Shown here piece by piece: positions 1 to 6,485 of a stretch of DNA of 12,684 nt. The notes under the pieces were generated by a model. It saw only the letters and a program-made list of their open reading frames with translations, was not told where the DNA came from and ran no database searches. Position 1 is the stretch's first letter. Each line of letters starts with the position of its first letter. This stretch comes from JBOHPP01 sp050731755. GTDB lineage: Bacteria > Methylomirabilota > Methylomirabilia > Rokubacteriales > CSP1-6. The translations under genes were made by a program, and so were the position numbers. The stretch is from the NCBI GenBank assembly GCA_050731755.1, contig JBOHPP010000211.1:1-12684 (forward strand), written 5' to 3'.

Positions 1-93
1 ATGGACTACGGCGTGAAGATCGCCGAAGGACCGCCCGCCGAGATCCAGCGTGACGAGCGGGTCATCGAGGCCTACTTCGGTCGCCGGCGCTAG
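1..93 (+). CDS. livG: LivG-like branched-chain amino acid ABC transporter ATP-binding protein, C-terminal end (partial)
   Basis: Only the last 30 codons lie in the window, ending in TAG at 91-93. The readable peptide (DYGVKIAEGPPAEI, then RVIEAYFG) is the usual C-terminus of LivG, the ATPase partner of LivF in branched-chain amino acid importers: a 'd-GxxIAEGxPxEI' element followed by 'VIxAYLG'. The ATPase motifs are upstream of the window. The stop is one base before the livF ATG, which supports one transcript and coupled translation. The livG identity rests on this short tail and on the neighbour. The true start is outside the window; the first in-window ATG is probably internal. Confidence 0.8.
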   Translation: MDYGVKIAEGPPAEIQRDERVIEAYFGRRR

Positions 94-94
94 G

Positions 95-829
95 ATGGCG
101 CTCCTCGAGCTCCGTGGCGTCGAGGCCGGCTACGGGTCCATCCAGATCCTCCACGGTGTGTCGCTCCACGTGGACGAGCGCGAGGTGGTTTCTGTGATCG
201 GTCCCAACGGCGCGGGGAAGTCGACCACCTTCAAGGTCATCATGGGATTCATCAACTACCTGGGCGGCGAGATCGGCTTCGCCGGGCACAGCCTCGTCGG
301 CCGGCGTCCCGACCGCATCCTCGGCCTCGGGCTCGGGTACGTCCCCCAGGGACGCGTCGTCTTCACGACGATGACCGTGCGCGAGAACCTCGAGATGGGC
401 GCCTACCTGGAGCGGGACAAGGCCACCATCCGAGCGTCCATGGAATACGTGTTCTCGCTGTTCCCGCGGCTGGGGGAGCGGCGGCGCCAGCTGGCCGGTT
501 CGATGAGCGGCGGCGAGCAGCAGATGCTGGCCATGGGCCGCGCCCTCATGATGCGGCCGAAGATGATGATGCTCGACGAGCCGTCGCTCGGTCTCAGCCC
601 TCGCCTCGTTGACGAGGTGTTCGACAAGATCGTCGAGATGGCGCAGAGCGGGCTCACCACGATGCTGGTGGAGCAGAACGCCGCCCGCGCGCTCGAGATC
701 TCGGATCGGGGCTACGTTCTGGAGCTGGGGCGTAATCGTTTCGAGGGCACCGGCCGCGAGCTCCTCGATAACCCCGAGGTCCGCCGGATGTATCTCGGCG
801 GCGCCGTCGCCCTCACCGGCAGGCCGTGA
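95..829 (+). CDS. livF: LivF-like branched-chain amino acid ABC transporter ATP-binding protein
   Basis: This 244-residue protein has the length and motifs of LivF, a cytoplasmic ATPase subunit of Liv/HAAT importers for branched-chain or related amino acids and amides. Visible motifs are Walker A GPNGAGKST (36-44), a Q-loop at YVPQ (82-85), the signature MSGGEQQ (137-143), Walker B ending MMMLDEPS (D161, E162), and the VEQN element typical of LivF where other ABC ATPases have the H-loop histidine. The ATG at 95 was chosen over an in-frame ATG at 50 because it gives the normal LivF N-terminus and sits directly after the livG stop (TAGGATG). There is no strong ribosome binding site, so coupling to livG is likely. 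The 3' end overlaps the convergent dapL by 17 bp. The transported substrate cannot be read from the ATPase. Confidence 0.93.
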   Translation: MALLELRGVEAGYGSIQILHGVSLHVDEREVVSVIGPNGAGKSTTFKVIMGFINYLGGEIGFAGHSLVGRRPDRILGLGLGYVPQGRVVFTTMTVRENLEMGAYLERDKATIRASMEYVFSLFPRLGERRRQLAGSMSGGEQQMLAMGRALMMRPKMMMLDEPSLGLSPRLVDEVFDKIVEMAQSGLTTMLVEQNAARALEISDRGYVLELGRNRFEGTGRELLDNPEVRRMYLGGAVALTGRP

Positions 830-2042
830 TCCGCGCGACGGCCTCCTCGGTCTCGGCGCGGGCTCCGAACGCGGTGAGTCGGAAGTAGCCCTCCCCGCTG
901 GGGCCGAAGCCGGAGCCCGGCCCGCCGACCACGTGGGCGGTGGCCAGGACGCGATCGAAGAAATCCCACGAGGGCAGGCCGGACGGCGTGCGGAGCCAGA
1001 TGTAGGGCGCGTTGCGTCCGCCGTAGACGGTGAACCCCGCCCCGGCCAGTCCCTCGCGGATGATCCGCGCGTTGGCCATGTAGTCGTCGATGAGCGCGCG
1101 CACCTGCTGGCGGCCGTCCGGCGTGTACACGGCGGCGGCCGCCTTCTGGATGACGTACGGCGCGCCGTTGGACTTCATGGCCACGCGGCGCTGCCAGAGC
1201 TGGTTGAGGCTCATCGTGGCGCCGCCGGCAGTCCGCCCCCGCGCCTCCTTGGGCACCACCGTGTAAGCCAGCCGCATCCCGGTGAACCCGGCGGTCTTGG
1301 AGAAGCTGCGGCACTCGATGGCGACCTCGCGCGCGCCGTCGATCTCGTAGATGGAGTGAGGCGTCTGCTCGTCGGCGATGTACGCCTCGTAGGCGGCGTC
1401 GAACAGGATGGTGGCGTCGTGGGCGCGGGCATACTCGACCCAGCGCTGGAGGGCCTCCCGGGTGGCCACCGCGCCGGTGGGGTTGTTGGGGGAGCAGAGA
1501 TAGATGAGATCCACGGGCCGGTCGGGCAGCGCCGGCTGGAAACCGTTCTCGGCGGTGCAGGGCAGGTACACGAAGCCCGCGTAGCGGCCGTGCTCGTCGG
1601 CGGGCCCGGATCGCCCGGCGACCACGTTGGTGTCGGCGTACACCGGGTAGACAGGATCCATCAGGGCCACCACGCAGTCGGGGGCGAAGAGCTCCTGGAG
1701 GTTGGCGCTGTCGCTCTTGCCCCCGTCGCTGATGAAGATCTCGTCGACGCCGACCTTCACCCCGCGGGCGGCGAAGTCGTGGGCGGCGATGGCCGCGCGC
1801 AGGAACTCATAGCCCGCGTAGGGGCCGTAGCCCTTGAACGTCTCCGGGCGCGCCATCTCCTCGGCGGCCTCGTGCAGCGCGCGGATCACCGCCGCCGGCA
1901 GCGGCCGGGTGGCGTCGCCGACCCCCAGGTCGATGAGGCGGACCCCCGGGTGAGCCTCGCTGAACGCGGCCGTCCGCCGCCGGATCTCGCTGAACAAGTA
2001 ACTGGCCTTGAGCTTCAGGTAGTGCTCGTTGATCCTGGGCAC
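813..2042 (-). CDS. dapL: LL-diaminopimelate aminotransferase (DapL)
   Basis: A 409-residue fold-type I PLP aminotransferase. DapL converts tetrahydrodipicolinate to LL-2,6-diaminopimelate in one step, with glutamate as amino donor, for lysine and peptidoglycan synthesis. The N-terminus (RINEHYLKLKASYLFSEI), GVGD (41-43 region), GYGPYAG (71-77), SDGGKSD (105-111), SPNNPTG (184-190), the Schiff-base lysine in SFSKTAGFTG (K249) and the carboxylate-binding arginine in YFRLT (R388) match the family, as does the length near 410. The start is a GTG at 2042 preceded by an AGAGG-like site; it gives the canonical family N-terminus. The gene follows the small membrane protein by 18 bp on the same strand, so they are probably cotranscribed. 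The stop (TGA) lies inside the convergent livF. Other class I aminotransferases are possible but fit less well. Confidence 0.92.
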   Translation of the reverse strand: MPRINEHYLKLKASYLFSEIRRRTAAFSEAHPGVRLIDLGVGDATRPLPAAVIRALHEAAEEMARPETFKGYGPYAGYEFLRAAIAAHDFAARGVKVGVDEIFISDGGKSDSANLQELFAPDCVVALMDPVYPVYADTNVVAGRSGPADEHGRYAGFVYLPCTAENGFQPALPDRPVDLIYLCSPNNPTGAVATREALQRWVEYARAHDATILFDAAYEAYIADEQTPHSIYEIDGAREVAIECRSFSKTAGFTGMRLAYTVVPKEARGRTAGGATMSLNQLWQRRVAMKSNGAPYVIQKAAAAVYTPDGRQQVRALIDDYMANARIIREGLAGAGFTVYGGRNAPYIWLRTPSGLPSWDFFDRVLATAHVVGGPGSGFGPSGEGYFRLTAFGARAETEEAVARITACR

Positions 2043-2060
2043 GGCGCCTCTGCCCCCGGA

Positions 2061-2708
2061 TCAGCGAAGCGTTTGCTGCCGCACGTGAGCGACGGAACGG
2101 AAGAGGAGCCCCGACGTCGAGACGCGCAGCTCGAGCTGGGCCGGCTCGCGCGCCGAGGCGAAGGTGGCCGACCCGTACTCGGTGTCGACCACGCGCCCTA
2201 GGAAGGCCAGGCTGCGGGCGATCTGGAACATGTCCACCGGCTTGGGGGACGACAGCGCGAAGATCCGCCGCGGCTTTCGCTGCTCGTCCTCCAGCCGGTC
2301 GTAGCGGCCGGCGACGCGGTCGAGCTGGTAGGCGGTGTGCAGCCCGAGCACGTTGGCGTACGGGTGCCACTTGACGATGTGGGCGTCGACGTAGAGAGCG
2401 TTGCCGGTGAGCTCGTAGCTCTCCTGCCGGCCGTCGGGGAAGGTGAAGGTGGCCAGGAACCGGTCGGGCCCCGTCGGCCGCGTCGTGACGACGGCCGCCA
2501 CCGTCTCGCGCGTGAGGGCCCGGTAGCCCTGGCTCGCCACGCTGATGGTGGCCGCCAGGGCGGCGAGCGTGAGGAACAGCAGTGAGAGCGACACCGCCAC
2601 GCTGCTGCCGAACCAGCGCTGCCGCCGCACGGCCGCCAGCGCCGCCGCGAGCAGGATGGCGCTCAGCAGGGCGAAGACGACCATGACCAGTACCAGCGGC
2701 TCGGGCAT
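2061..2708 (-). CDS. Hypothetical membrane-anchored protein with two N-terminal transmembrane helices
   Basis: A 215-residue protein of unknown function. Two hydrophobic segments are visible at about residues 5-27 and 34-58, separated by a short basic loop (RRQRW), followed by a soluble domain of about 150 residues with mixed beta-type sequence. Conserved-looking elements are FPDGRQESYELTGNALYVD, HIVKWHPYANVLGL, YGSATF and STSGLLFR. The layout resembles, from memory, a family in gammaproteobacteria that is loosely labelled 'cation/multidrug efflux pump'; this would need a profile search and does not imply transport. The start ATG at 2708 follows a GGGGG-containing stretch. It lies 18 bp upstream of dapL on the same strand. 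No link to lysine synthesis is evident. Confidence 0.8.
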   Translation of the reverse strand: MPEPLVLVMVVFALLSAILLAAALAAVRRQRWFGSSVAVSLSLLFLTLAALAATISVASQGYRALTRETVAAVVTTRPTGPDRFLATFTFPDGRQESYELTGNALYVDAHIVKWHPYANVLGLHTAYQLDRVAGRYDRLEDEQRKPRRIFALSSPKPVDMFQIARSLAFLGRVVDTEYGSATFASAREPAQLELRVSTSGLLFRSVAHVRQQTLR

Positions 2709-2769
2709 GCCCCCAGGCTAGCGTGTCGCGCTCGCGCCACGCAAGTTTGCCCACGCCGCTGGCGCCGCG

Positions 2770-2798
2770 TTGCCCGAGCGTCGGGAAGCTGGTATCAA
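2770..2798 (+). promoter_or_regulatory. Candidate sigma70-type promoter for the glmS ribozyme/glmS transcript
   Basis: TTGCCC at 2770-2775 and TATCAA at 2793-2798 are separated by 17 bp, each matching 4 of 6 consensus positions. Transcription would start near 2805, about 65 bases before the ribozyme. The -10 overlaps a perfect 10-bp palindrome, ATCAATTGAT (2794-2803), which could be chance or an operator. The assignment rests on pattern and position only. Confidence 0.35.
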
Positions 2799-2868
2799 TT
2801 GATCAGGATCGTTCACCGGAAGGGAGCGGTGCGCGGCAGGCAGTGGAGGGATCGAGCAGTCGCCTGAG

Positions 2869-3013
2869 AAAAGCGCCAGGTCCGCCTGCGGGCGGATGAC
2901 GAGGTAGGGACCGATCGAACCATTCGGCGGATGGTCCCTCGGCAGGCACGGTCGTGATGGGTGGAGTAAACCAGCGCGGTGACGCGCTGACAAAGACCAC
3001 CCAGGGTGCCGAC
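2869..3013 (+). ncRNA. glmS ribozyme: glmS ribozyme (glucosamine-6-phosphate activated self-cleaving riboswitch)
   Basis: All core elements of the glmS ribozyme occur in order: AAGCGCC (2871-2877), GACGAGG (2898-2904), ATCGA (2914-2918) and TTCGGCGGAT (2923-2932). Expected cleavage is between A2872 and G2873. Helices seen: P1, 2880-2886 with 2891-2897 (six Watson-Crick pairs plus G-U, TGCG loop); P2, GGGACC 2907-2912 with GGTCCC 2933-2938; P2.1, CGAA 2916-2919 with TTCG 2923-2926; P2.2, CGCC 2874-2877 with GGCG 2926-2929 (G2926 would be shared, so one of these two ends one pair shorter); P3, 2940-2943 with 2951-2954; the P3.1 pseudoknot, GGCAC 2945-2949 with GTGCC 3006-3010; and a long P4, GGGTGG 2959-2964 with CCACCC 2997-3002, capped by CAGCGCG/CGCGCTG around a GTGA tetraloop. 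The P4 internal loop (AGTAAAC/ACAAAGA) resembles that of known members. It sits about 125 bases before glmS, whose product makes the activating metabolite. Confidence 0.95.
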
Positions 3014-3093
3014 GGGTCGAGCCTGACCCGTCCAACGATCCCCCCGTTGGCCTTCCACCGACGCTCGGGAGCCGCGAACAGGCCGTTCGCGGC
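3011..3093 (+). promoter_or_regulatory. Three tandem perfect hairpins in the glmS leader, between ribozyme and start codon
   Basis: Directly after the ribozyme come three perfect stem-loops: GACGGGTC (3011-3018) with GACCCGTC (3025-3032), loop of 6; CAACG (3033-3037) with CGTTG (3045-3049), loop of 7; and GCCGCGAAC (3071-3079) with GTTCGCGGC (3085-3093), loop AGGCC. None is followed by a T-tract, so they do not look like intrinsic terminators. They could stabilise or pace the leader, or affect decay of the cleaved mRNA. Function is inferred; the pairing is read directly. Confidence 0.6.
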
Positions 3094-3135
3094 GGCGCCG
3101 GAGATCCGCGCACCCATCCGGACAGGAGAGCCACC

Positions 3136-4914
3136 ATGTGCGGGATCTTCGGCTACGTGGGCAGCACCGGCGACGCTGCCGGCATCGTTCTGCGCGGACT
3201 CCAGAAGCTCGAGTATCGGGGTTACGACTCCTGGGGGATTGGGGTGGCCCACGAGGGTCGCGTCGTCGTGGACAAGCGGATCGGCAAGATCGGCGACGCC
3301 ATGCCCGAGTTGCCGGCCGGCGCCATCGGCATCGGGCACACCCGCTGGGCCACCCACGGCGGGGTGACGGAGGCCAACGCCCATCCCCACCTCGACTGCG
3401 CCGGCCGCCTCGCCCTCATCCACAACGGCATTGTCTCGAACTACCGGGAGCTGCGTGACCCGCTGGTCCAGGCCGGCCATCGGTTCCGCTCCCAGACCGA
3501 CACCGAAGTGGTGGCCCACCTCCTCGAGGACTGCCTGGACCAGACGCCGGCCGGCCCCGAGCAGCTTCTCACGGCCACGATCGCCGCCTTCCGGCGGCTC
3601 CAGGGGCTCAACGCCATCGCCGTCCTGGACGTGCGCACCGGGCAGATCGCCGCCGCCAAGAGCGGCTCGCCCCTGGTGCTCGGGTGGAGTGACGACGGCA
3701 ACATGCTGGCTTCCGACTTCAGTGCGCTGCTCGAGCACACCCGTCGGGTGACCTTCATCGAGGACCGCCAAGCCGTGCTGGTGAGCCGCGAGCGGAACCG
3801 GCTCTTCGACGTGGACACCGGTCAGGAGCTCGAGCCCGCCATCACCGAGGTCGGCTGGGAGGCGGCGGCCACCGAGCTCAGCGGCTATCCCGACTACATG
3901 ACGAAGGAGATCCACGAGCAGCCGGCGGTGCTCCGGCGCCTGGCCGGCGGTTGGGGAGACCACGCGCGCCGGCTCGCCGGCCTGCTGCGTGAGGCCAGCG
4001 ACGTCTTCGTCATCGGCTGCGGCACCGCCGGCCACGCGGCCCTGGCCGCCCAGTATCTGCTGGCCCGAATCGCCGGCCGCCGGGTGACGTTCGCGACGGC
4101 CTCGGAGTTCTCGTACCTTCGCGACTTCGTGGCCGAGGGTTCGCTGGTGGTGGCCCTGTCCCAGAGTGGCGAGACCATCGACGTCATCGACGCGGTGCGG
4201 GCGGCCCGGCAGCGCGGCGCCCGCATCGCGGCCATGGTGAACGTCGAGGGCTCCACGCTCTGGCGGCTGGCCGACGTCGTGGTCCCGCTCGGCGCCGGTC
4301 CCGAGCGCTGCGTGCTCTCGACCAAGAGCTTCACTGCGAAGCAGGCCATCCTGCTGCTGACCGCCTACGAGCTGACGGGCCGGCTCGACGCCGGCGTCGC
4401 GCTGGTCGAAGGCGCCGCCCACGAGATCGAGCGGCTGCTCGCCGACGACCGGCGCGACCTTATCAGACAAATCGCCGACGCGATCTACCGGCGCGACCAC
4501 CTCTTCGTCATCGGGCGGGGCCCGAGCTACCCGCTGGCCCTCGAGGCGGCGCTGAAGGTGAAGGAGGTGAGCTACGTCCACGCCGAGGGCTTCGCCGGCG
4601 GCGAGCTGAAGCACGGCGTCATCGCGCTGATCGAGCCCGGCACCCCCTGCCTGGTCCTCGCTCCCTGCGACGAGACCTACGAGGACATCATGGCGGGGGC
4701 GATGGAGGTCAAGGCTCGCGGCGCCATGCTCATCGGCCTGTCGCCCGAGCCGCACGAGGCGTTCGACTGTCACATCCCGGTGGCCGACCTCGGTCCGGCG
4801 ACGGCCATCGTCAACGCCGTGCCGGCCCAGCTTCTCGGTTACTATCTGGCGCTCCTCCGCGGCCACGACCCCGACAAGCCGCGCAACCTGGCCAAGAGCG
4901 TCACCGTGAAGTGA
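3136..4914 (+). CDS. glmS: Glutamine--fructose-6-phosphate aminotransferase (isomerizing), GlmS
   Basis: This cytoplasmic enzyme makes glucosamine-6-phosphate from fructose-6-phosphate and glutamine, the first step toward UDP-GlcNAc for peptidoglycan and LPS. The N-terminal class II glutaminase domain (about 1-240) begins MCGIFGYVG with catalytic Cys2 after Met removal. It shows HTRWATHG (R70, H74), HNG (N97, G98) and TDTEVVAHL (D122). Two SIS sugar-isomerase domains follow at about 288-415 (GCGTAGH, SQSGET, STKSFTAKQ) and 450-575. Isomerase residues match E. coli K485, E488, H504 and K603: K474, E477, H493 and K587 in the tail NLAKSVTVK. At 592 residues it is slightly shorter than the usual 600-610. 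AGGAGAG at 3124-3130 is correctly placed for ATG 3136. Expression is expected to be controlled by the upstream ribozyme. No broken motifs were seen. Confidence 0.97.
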   Translation: MCGIFGYVGSTGDAAGIVLRGLQKLEYRGYDSWGIGVAHEGRVVVDKRIGKIGDAMPELPAGAIGIGHTRWATHGGVTEANAHPHLDCAGRLALIHNGIVSNYRELRDPLVQAGHRFRSQTDTEVVAHLLEDCLDQTPAGPEQLLTATIAAFRRLQGLNAIAVLDVRTGQIAAAKSGSPLVLGWSDDGNMLASDFSALLEHTRRVTFIEDRQAVLVSRERNRLFDVDTGQELEPAITEVGWEAAATELSGYPDYMTKEIHEQPAVLRRLAGGWGDHARRLAGLLREASDVFVIGCGTAGHAALAAQYLLARIAGRRVTFATASEFSYLRDFVAEGSLVVALSQSGETIDVIDAVRAARQRGARIAAMVNVEGSTLWRLADVVVPLGAGPERCVLSTKSFTAKQAILLLTAYELTGRLDAGVALVEGAAHEIERLLADDRRDLIRQIADAIYRRDHLFVIGRGPSYPLALEAALKVKEVSYVHAEGFAGGELKHGVIALIEPGTPCLVLAPCDETYEDIMAGAMEVKARGAMLIGLSPEPHEAFDCHIPVADLGPATAIVNAVPAQLLGYYLALLRGHDPDKPRNLAKSVTVK

Positions 4915-4920
4915 CCGGGC

Positions 4921-4979
4921 GAGGCGGGCCGCCGTCCGCGAGGCCACTGCACTCGGTGGCCCAGGACGGCGGCCTCGCC
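4921..4979 (+). terminator. Long GC-rich stem-loop after glmS (terminator-like, no T-tract)
   Basis: GGCCGCCGTCC (4927-4937) pairs perfectly with GGACGGCGGCC (4964-4974). Inside it GGCCAC (4942-4947) pairs with GTGGCC (4956-4961), and outside it GGCGA pairs with TCGCC. It begins just after the glmS stop, which suits a 3' end or RNA-protecting hairpin. No run of T follows, so true intrinsic termination is uncertain. The same bases can form a competing 9-bp stem, CGCGAGGCC (4937-4945) with GGCCTCGCG (4982-4990). Confidence 0.45.
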
Positions 4980-5003
4980 GAGGCCTCGCGTTCCGTCCTC
5001 GGC

Positions 5004-5019
5004 TATAGTAGCGGCGGCG
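5004..5019 (+). promoter_or_regulatory. Candidate -10 element giving a leaderless or near-leaderless transcript
   Basis: TATAGT at 5004-5009 (preceded by GC) ends 10 bases before the ATG at 5020. With a usual -10 to start distance, transcription would begin about 3-5 bases before the ATG. There is no purine-rich ribosome binding site in GCGGCGGCG. No convincing -35 is present at the matching distance. Pattern-based only. Confidence 0.35.
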
Positions 5020-6024
5020 ATGACGTTCTCGAGACTGCTATCCGCGCTCGACTATCACACCGAGGGCGAGCCCATGCGGATCGTGACGGCGGGGGCGCCG
5101 GATCTGCCGGGCGCCACGATGCTCGAGCGGAGCGCTCACTTCGCGGCCCGCCACGACGGGCTGCGCCGGTTGATTCTCGACGAGCCCCGGGGTCACGCCG
5201 CCATGTGTGGGGCGCTGCTGGTCTCCCCGGCGGCGCCGGACGCCGACGTCGGCGTCGTCTTCATCGAGCCGCTGGGCGTGGTCCACATGTGCGGGCACGG
5301 CGCCATCGCCATCGCCACCATGCTGGTCGAGACAGGACGCGTGGCGATGCGGGAGCCCGAGACGGCCGTGGTTCTCGACACGGCGGCGGGCCGTGTCGCG
5401 GCGCGGGTCCACGTAGCCGGCGACCGCGTGGTGGGGGCGACCATTCGCAACGTCCCGTCGTACTCGGCGCTCCTCGACGCCAAGGTGAGCGTCCCCGGGC
5501 TCGGCCGGGTCGCGTTCGACCTCGCCTACGGCGGCCACTTCTATGCGCTGATCGAGGCGGCCCCGCTCGAGCTCGAGCTCGATCCCGGCGCGGCGTCGCG
5601 CATCGTCGAGCTGGGCGAGCGCCTCCGGCGGGCCATCGAGGCGGAGGTGCCCCTCGTCCATCCCGAGGGTGAGCAATCGCGGGGCTTGCTCTACGTCCAG
5701 TTCTCGGCGCCGCCTCGGCACCCTCGCGCCCACCTGCGCAACGCCGTGGTGGTGGCGCCGGCTGGACTCGATCGGTCGCCCTGCGGCACCGGGACCTCGG
5801 CCCGCCTGGCCAACCTGTGGGCGCGCGGCGCCATCGAGCAGGGCCGCGAGTTCGTCCACGAGTCGATCATCGGCACTCTGTTCGAGGCTCGCGTGGTGGA
5901 GACGACACGGGTGGGCGGCCACGAGGCCGTCGTCCCGGAGATCACGGGCCGCGCGTACCTGACGGGGATCAACCAGCTCGTCCTACGGCCCGACGACCCC
6001 TTTCCCTCCGGCTTCCGCCTCTGA
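5020..6024 (+). CDS. Proline racemase / 4-hydroxyproline epimerase family protein (Cys-Cys type)
   Basis: A 334-residue member of the proline racemase superfamily (diaminopimelate epimerase-like fold), which inverts C-alpha of proline or hydroxyproline with a two-cysteine acid/base pair and no cofactor. Both catalytic cysteines are present in family motifs: HMCGHGAIA (C91, with H93) and DRSPCGTGTSAR (C255). The N-terminus DYHTEGEPMR (11-20) fits the family's substrate loop 'D-HTxGEPxR', and ITGRAYLTG near the C-terminus is typical. Having two cysteines argues against trans-3-hydroxyproline dehydratase, in which the second is Thr. Sequence alone does not separate proline racemase from 4-hydroxyproline 2-epimerase; many bacterial members are the epimerase. 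The start gives the normal N-terminus although no ribosome binding site is visible. No oxidase gene follows it directly, unlike the second paralogue. Confidence 0.9.
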   Translation: MTFSRLLSALDYHTEGEPMRIVTAGAPDLPGATMLERSAHFAARHDGLRRLILDEPRGHAAMCGALLVSPAAPDADVGVVFIEPLGVVHMCGHGAIAIATMLVETGRVAMREPETAVVLDTAAGRVAARVHVAGDRVVGATIRNVPSYSALLDAKVSVPGLGRVAFDLAYGGHFYALIEAAPLELELDPGAASRIVELGERLRRAIEAEVPLVHPEGEQSRGLLYVQFSAPPRHPRAHLRNAVVVAPAGLDRSPCGTGTSARLANLWARGAIEQGREFVHESIIGTLFEARVVETTRVGGHEAVVPEITGRAYLTGINQLVLRPDDPFPSGFRL

Positions 6025-6049
6025 TCTGTGGGGATCCGGCCCCACCGCG

Positions 6050-6119
6050 GCGACGGTCGTGGCACGCCGCGCGAACGGGGAGGTTTGGAGGGGGCGGCCG
6101 CTGCCCTCCCCCAACTTCA
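6050..6119 (+). repeat. 70-bp hairpin-rich repeat, left copy (inverted relative to 7053-7122)
   Basis: Reverse-complementing 7053-7122 gives a sequence about 87% identical by hand alignment, with long shared blocks such as GCACGCCGCG, AGGTTTGGAGGGGG and GGCCGCTGCC. This copy contains an imperfect palindrome (TTGGAGGGGG ... CCCTCCCCCAA). Together the two copies bracket the Pal-like gene. It could be a dispersed intergenic element (REP- or MITE-like) or a shared transcription end signal. Confidence 0.75.
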
Positions 6120-6125
6120 TGATCG

Positions 6126-6212
6126 CTAGTTCGTGATGGCGTAGTCGCGGCGCTGGCCGTAGAGCCTCCGGCGCCACAGCAGGATCAGAATGATCGGTGC
6201 GATCTGTGACAT
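6126..6212 (-). CDS. Possible small protein of 28 residues (hydrophobic N-terminus, basic centre)
   Basis: An ATG at 6212 opens a 28-codon frame ending in TAG at 6126. The product has a short hydrophobic stretch (IAPIILILLW) followed by RRRLYGQRRDYAITN. Third codon positions are almost all G or C, as in real genes of this window. GGGGGAGG lies 11 bases before the ATG, slightly far, and GCTAGGTT further upstream could be a -10. The hydrophobic part is too short for a standard membrane helix. The frame is open further upstream but without support. It could equally be chance or the remnant of a larger gene. Confidence 0.3.
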   Translation of the reverse strand: MSQIAPIILILLWRRRLYGQRRDYAITN

Positions 6213-6396
6213 CCGTTCTGCCGCCTCCCCCGAAGTGCGGGCGCTGAACCTAGCGCCCAGCGGCATCAACGTCAACCTCCCGAAAGGTACAGGCTGGATG
6301 TCGTGGTGGCATGGCGGCGTCACTGTCCGGCACGACCGCGCCGGGGCCCCGTGCCCGAGATCGTCGGCGTCACGCCGGCTTAGGCGACGGCGGCTC

Positions 6397-6412
6397 TGGC
6401 ACGTTTGCTGCT
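6397..6412 (+). promoter_or_regulatory. Sigma54 (RpoN)-type promoter match ahead of the Pal-like gene
   Basis: TGGCACG-N4-CTGCT matches the sigma54 consensus TGGCACG-N4-TTGCW at 11 of 12 defined positions, with the required GG-N10-GC spacing (GG 6398-6399, GC 6410-6411). Transcription would begin about 6422-6424, roughly 62 bases before the ATG at 6486. No enhancer site was identified upstream. Confidence 0.5.
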
Positions 6413-6485
6413 GGTCCCGCCTCCCAGTCGGGTACTCGACGTGGGCATCAGGGGCGCTCACCCGAAGCGCCAGGGAGGAACGGCA

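Larger units (their letters stand above)
6025..6485. other. 461-bp stretch between the first racemase gene and the Pal-like gene
   Basis: It holds one arm of a 70-bp inverted repeat (6050-6119), a possible 28-codon minus-strand gene (6212-6126), and a sigma54-type promoter match (6397-6412) ahead of the Pal-like gene. Between about 6250 and 6396 I see no gene, repeat or convincing signal. Longer open frames here are Arg/Pro/Ser-rich products of the high GC content. Confidence 0.5.

Noticed and set aside
50..94. Upstream ATG (50) as start of livF
   Set aside because: It would overlap livG by 44 bases and add 15 residues not found at LivF N-termini. The ATG at 95 follows the livG stop directly.
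609..2201. 530-codon open frame on the plus strand across dapL
   Set aside because: It is antisense to the clearly recognisable DapL, and its product is low-complexity Gly/Arg/Ala/Val-rich sequence typical of shadow frames in high-GC DNA.
2940..3010. T-box or other amino-acid riboswitch in the glmS leader
   Set aside because: The T-box AGGGTGGNACCGCG element and a terminator are missing. The same hairpins are fully explained as P3, P3.1 and P4 of the glmS ribozyme.
2803..4947. 714-codon open frame on the minus strand across glmS and the ribozyme
   Set aside because: It is antisense to glmS, whose motifs are complete. The product has no recognisable domain and the biased composition of a shadow frame.
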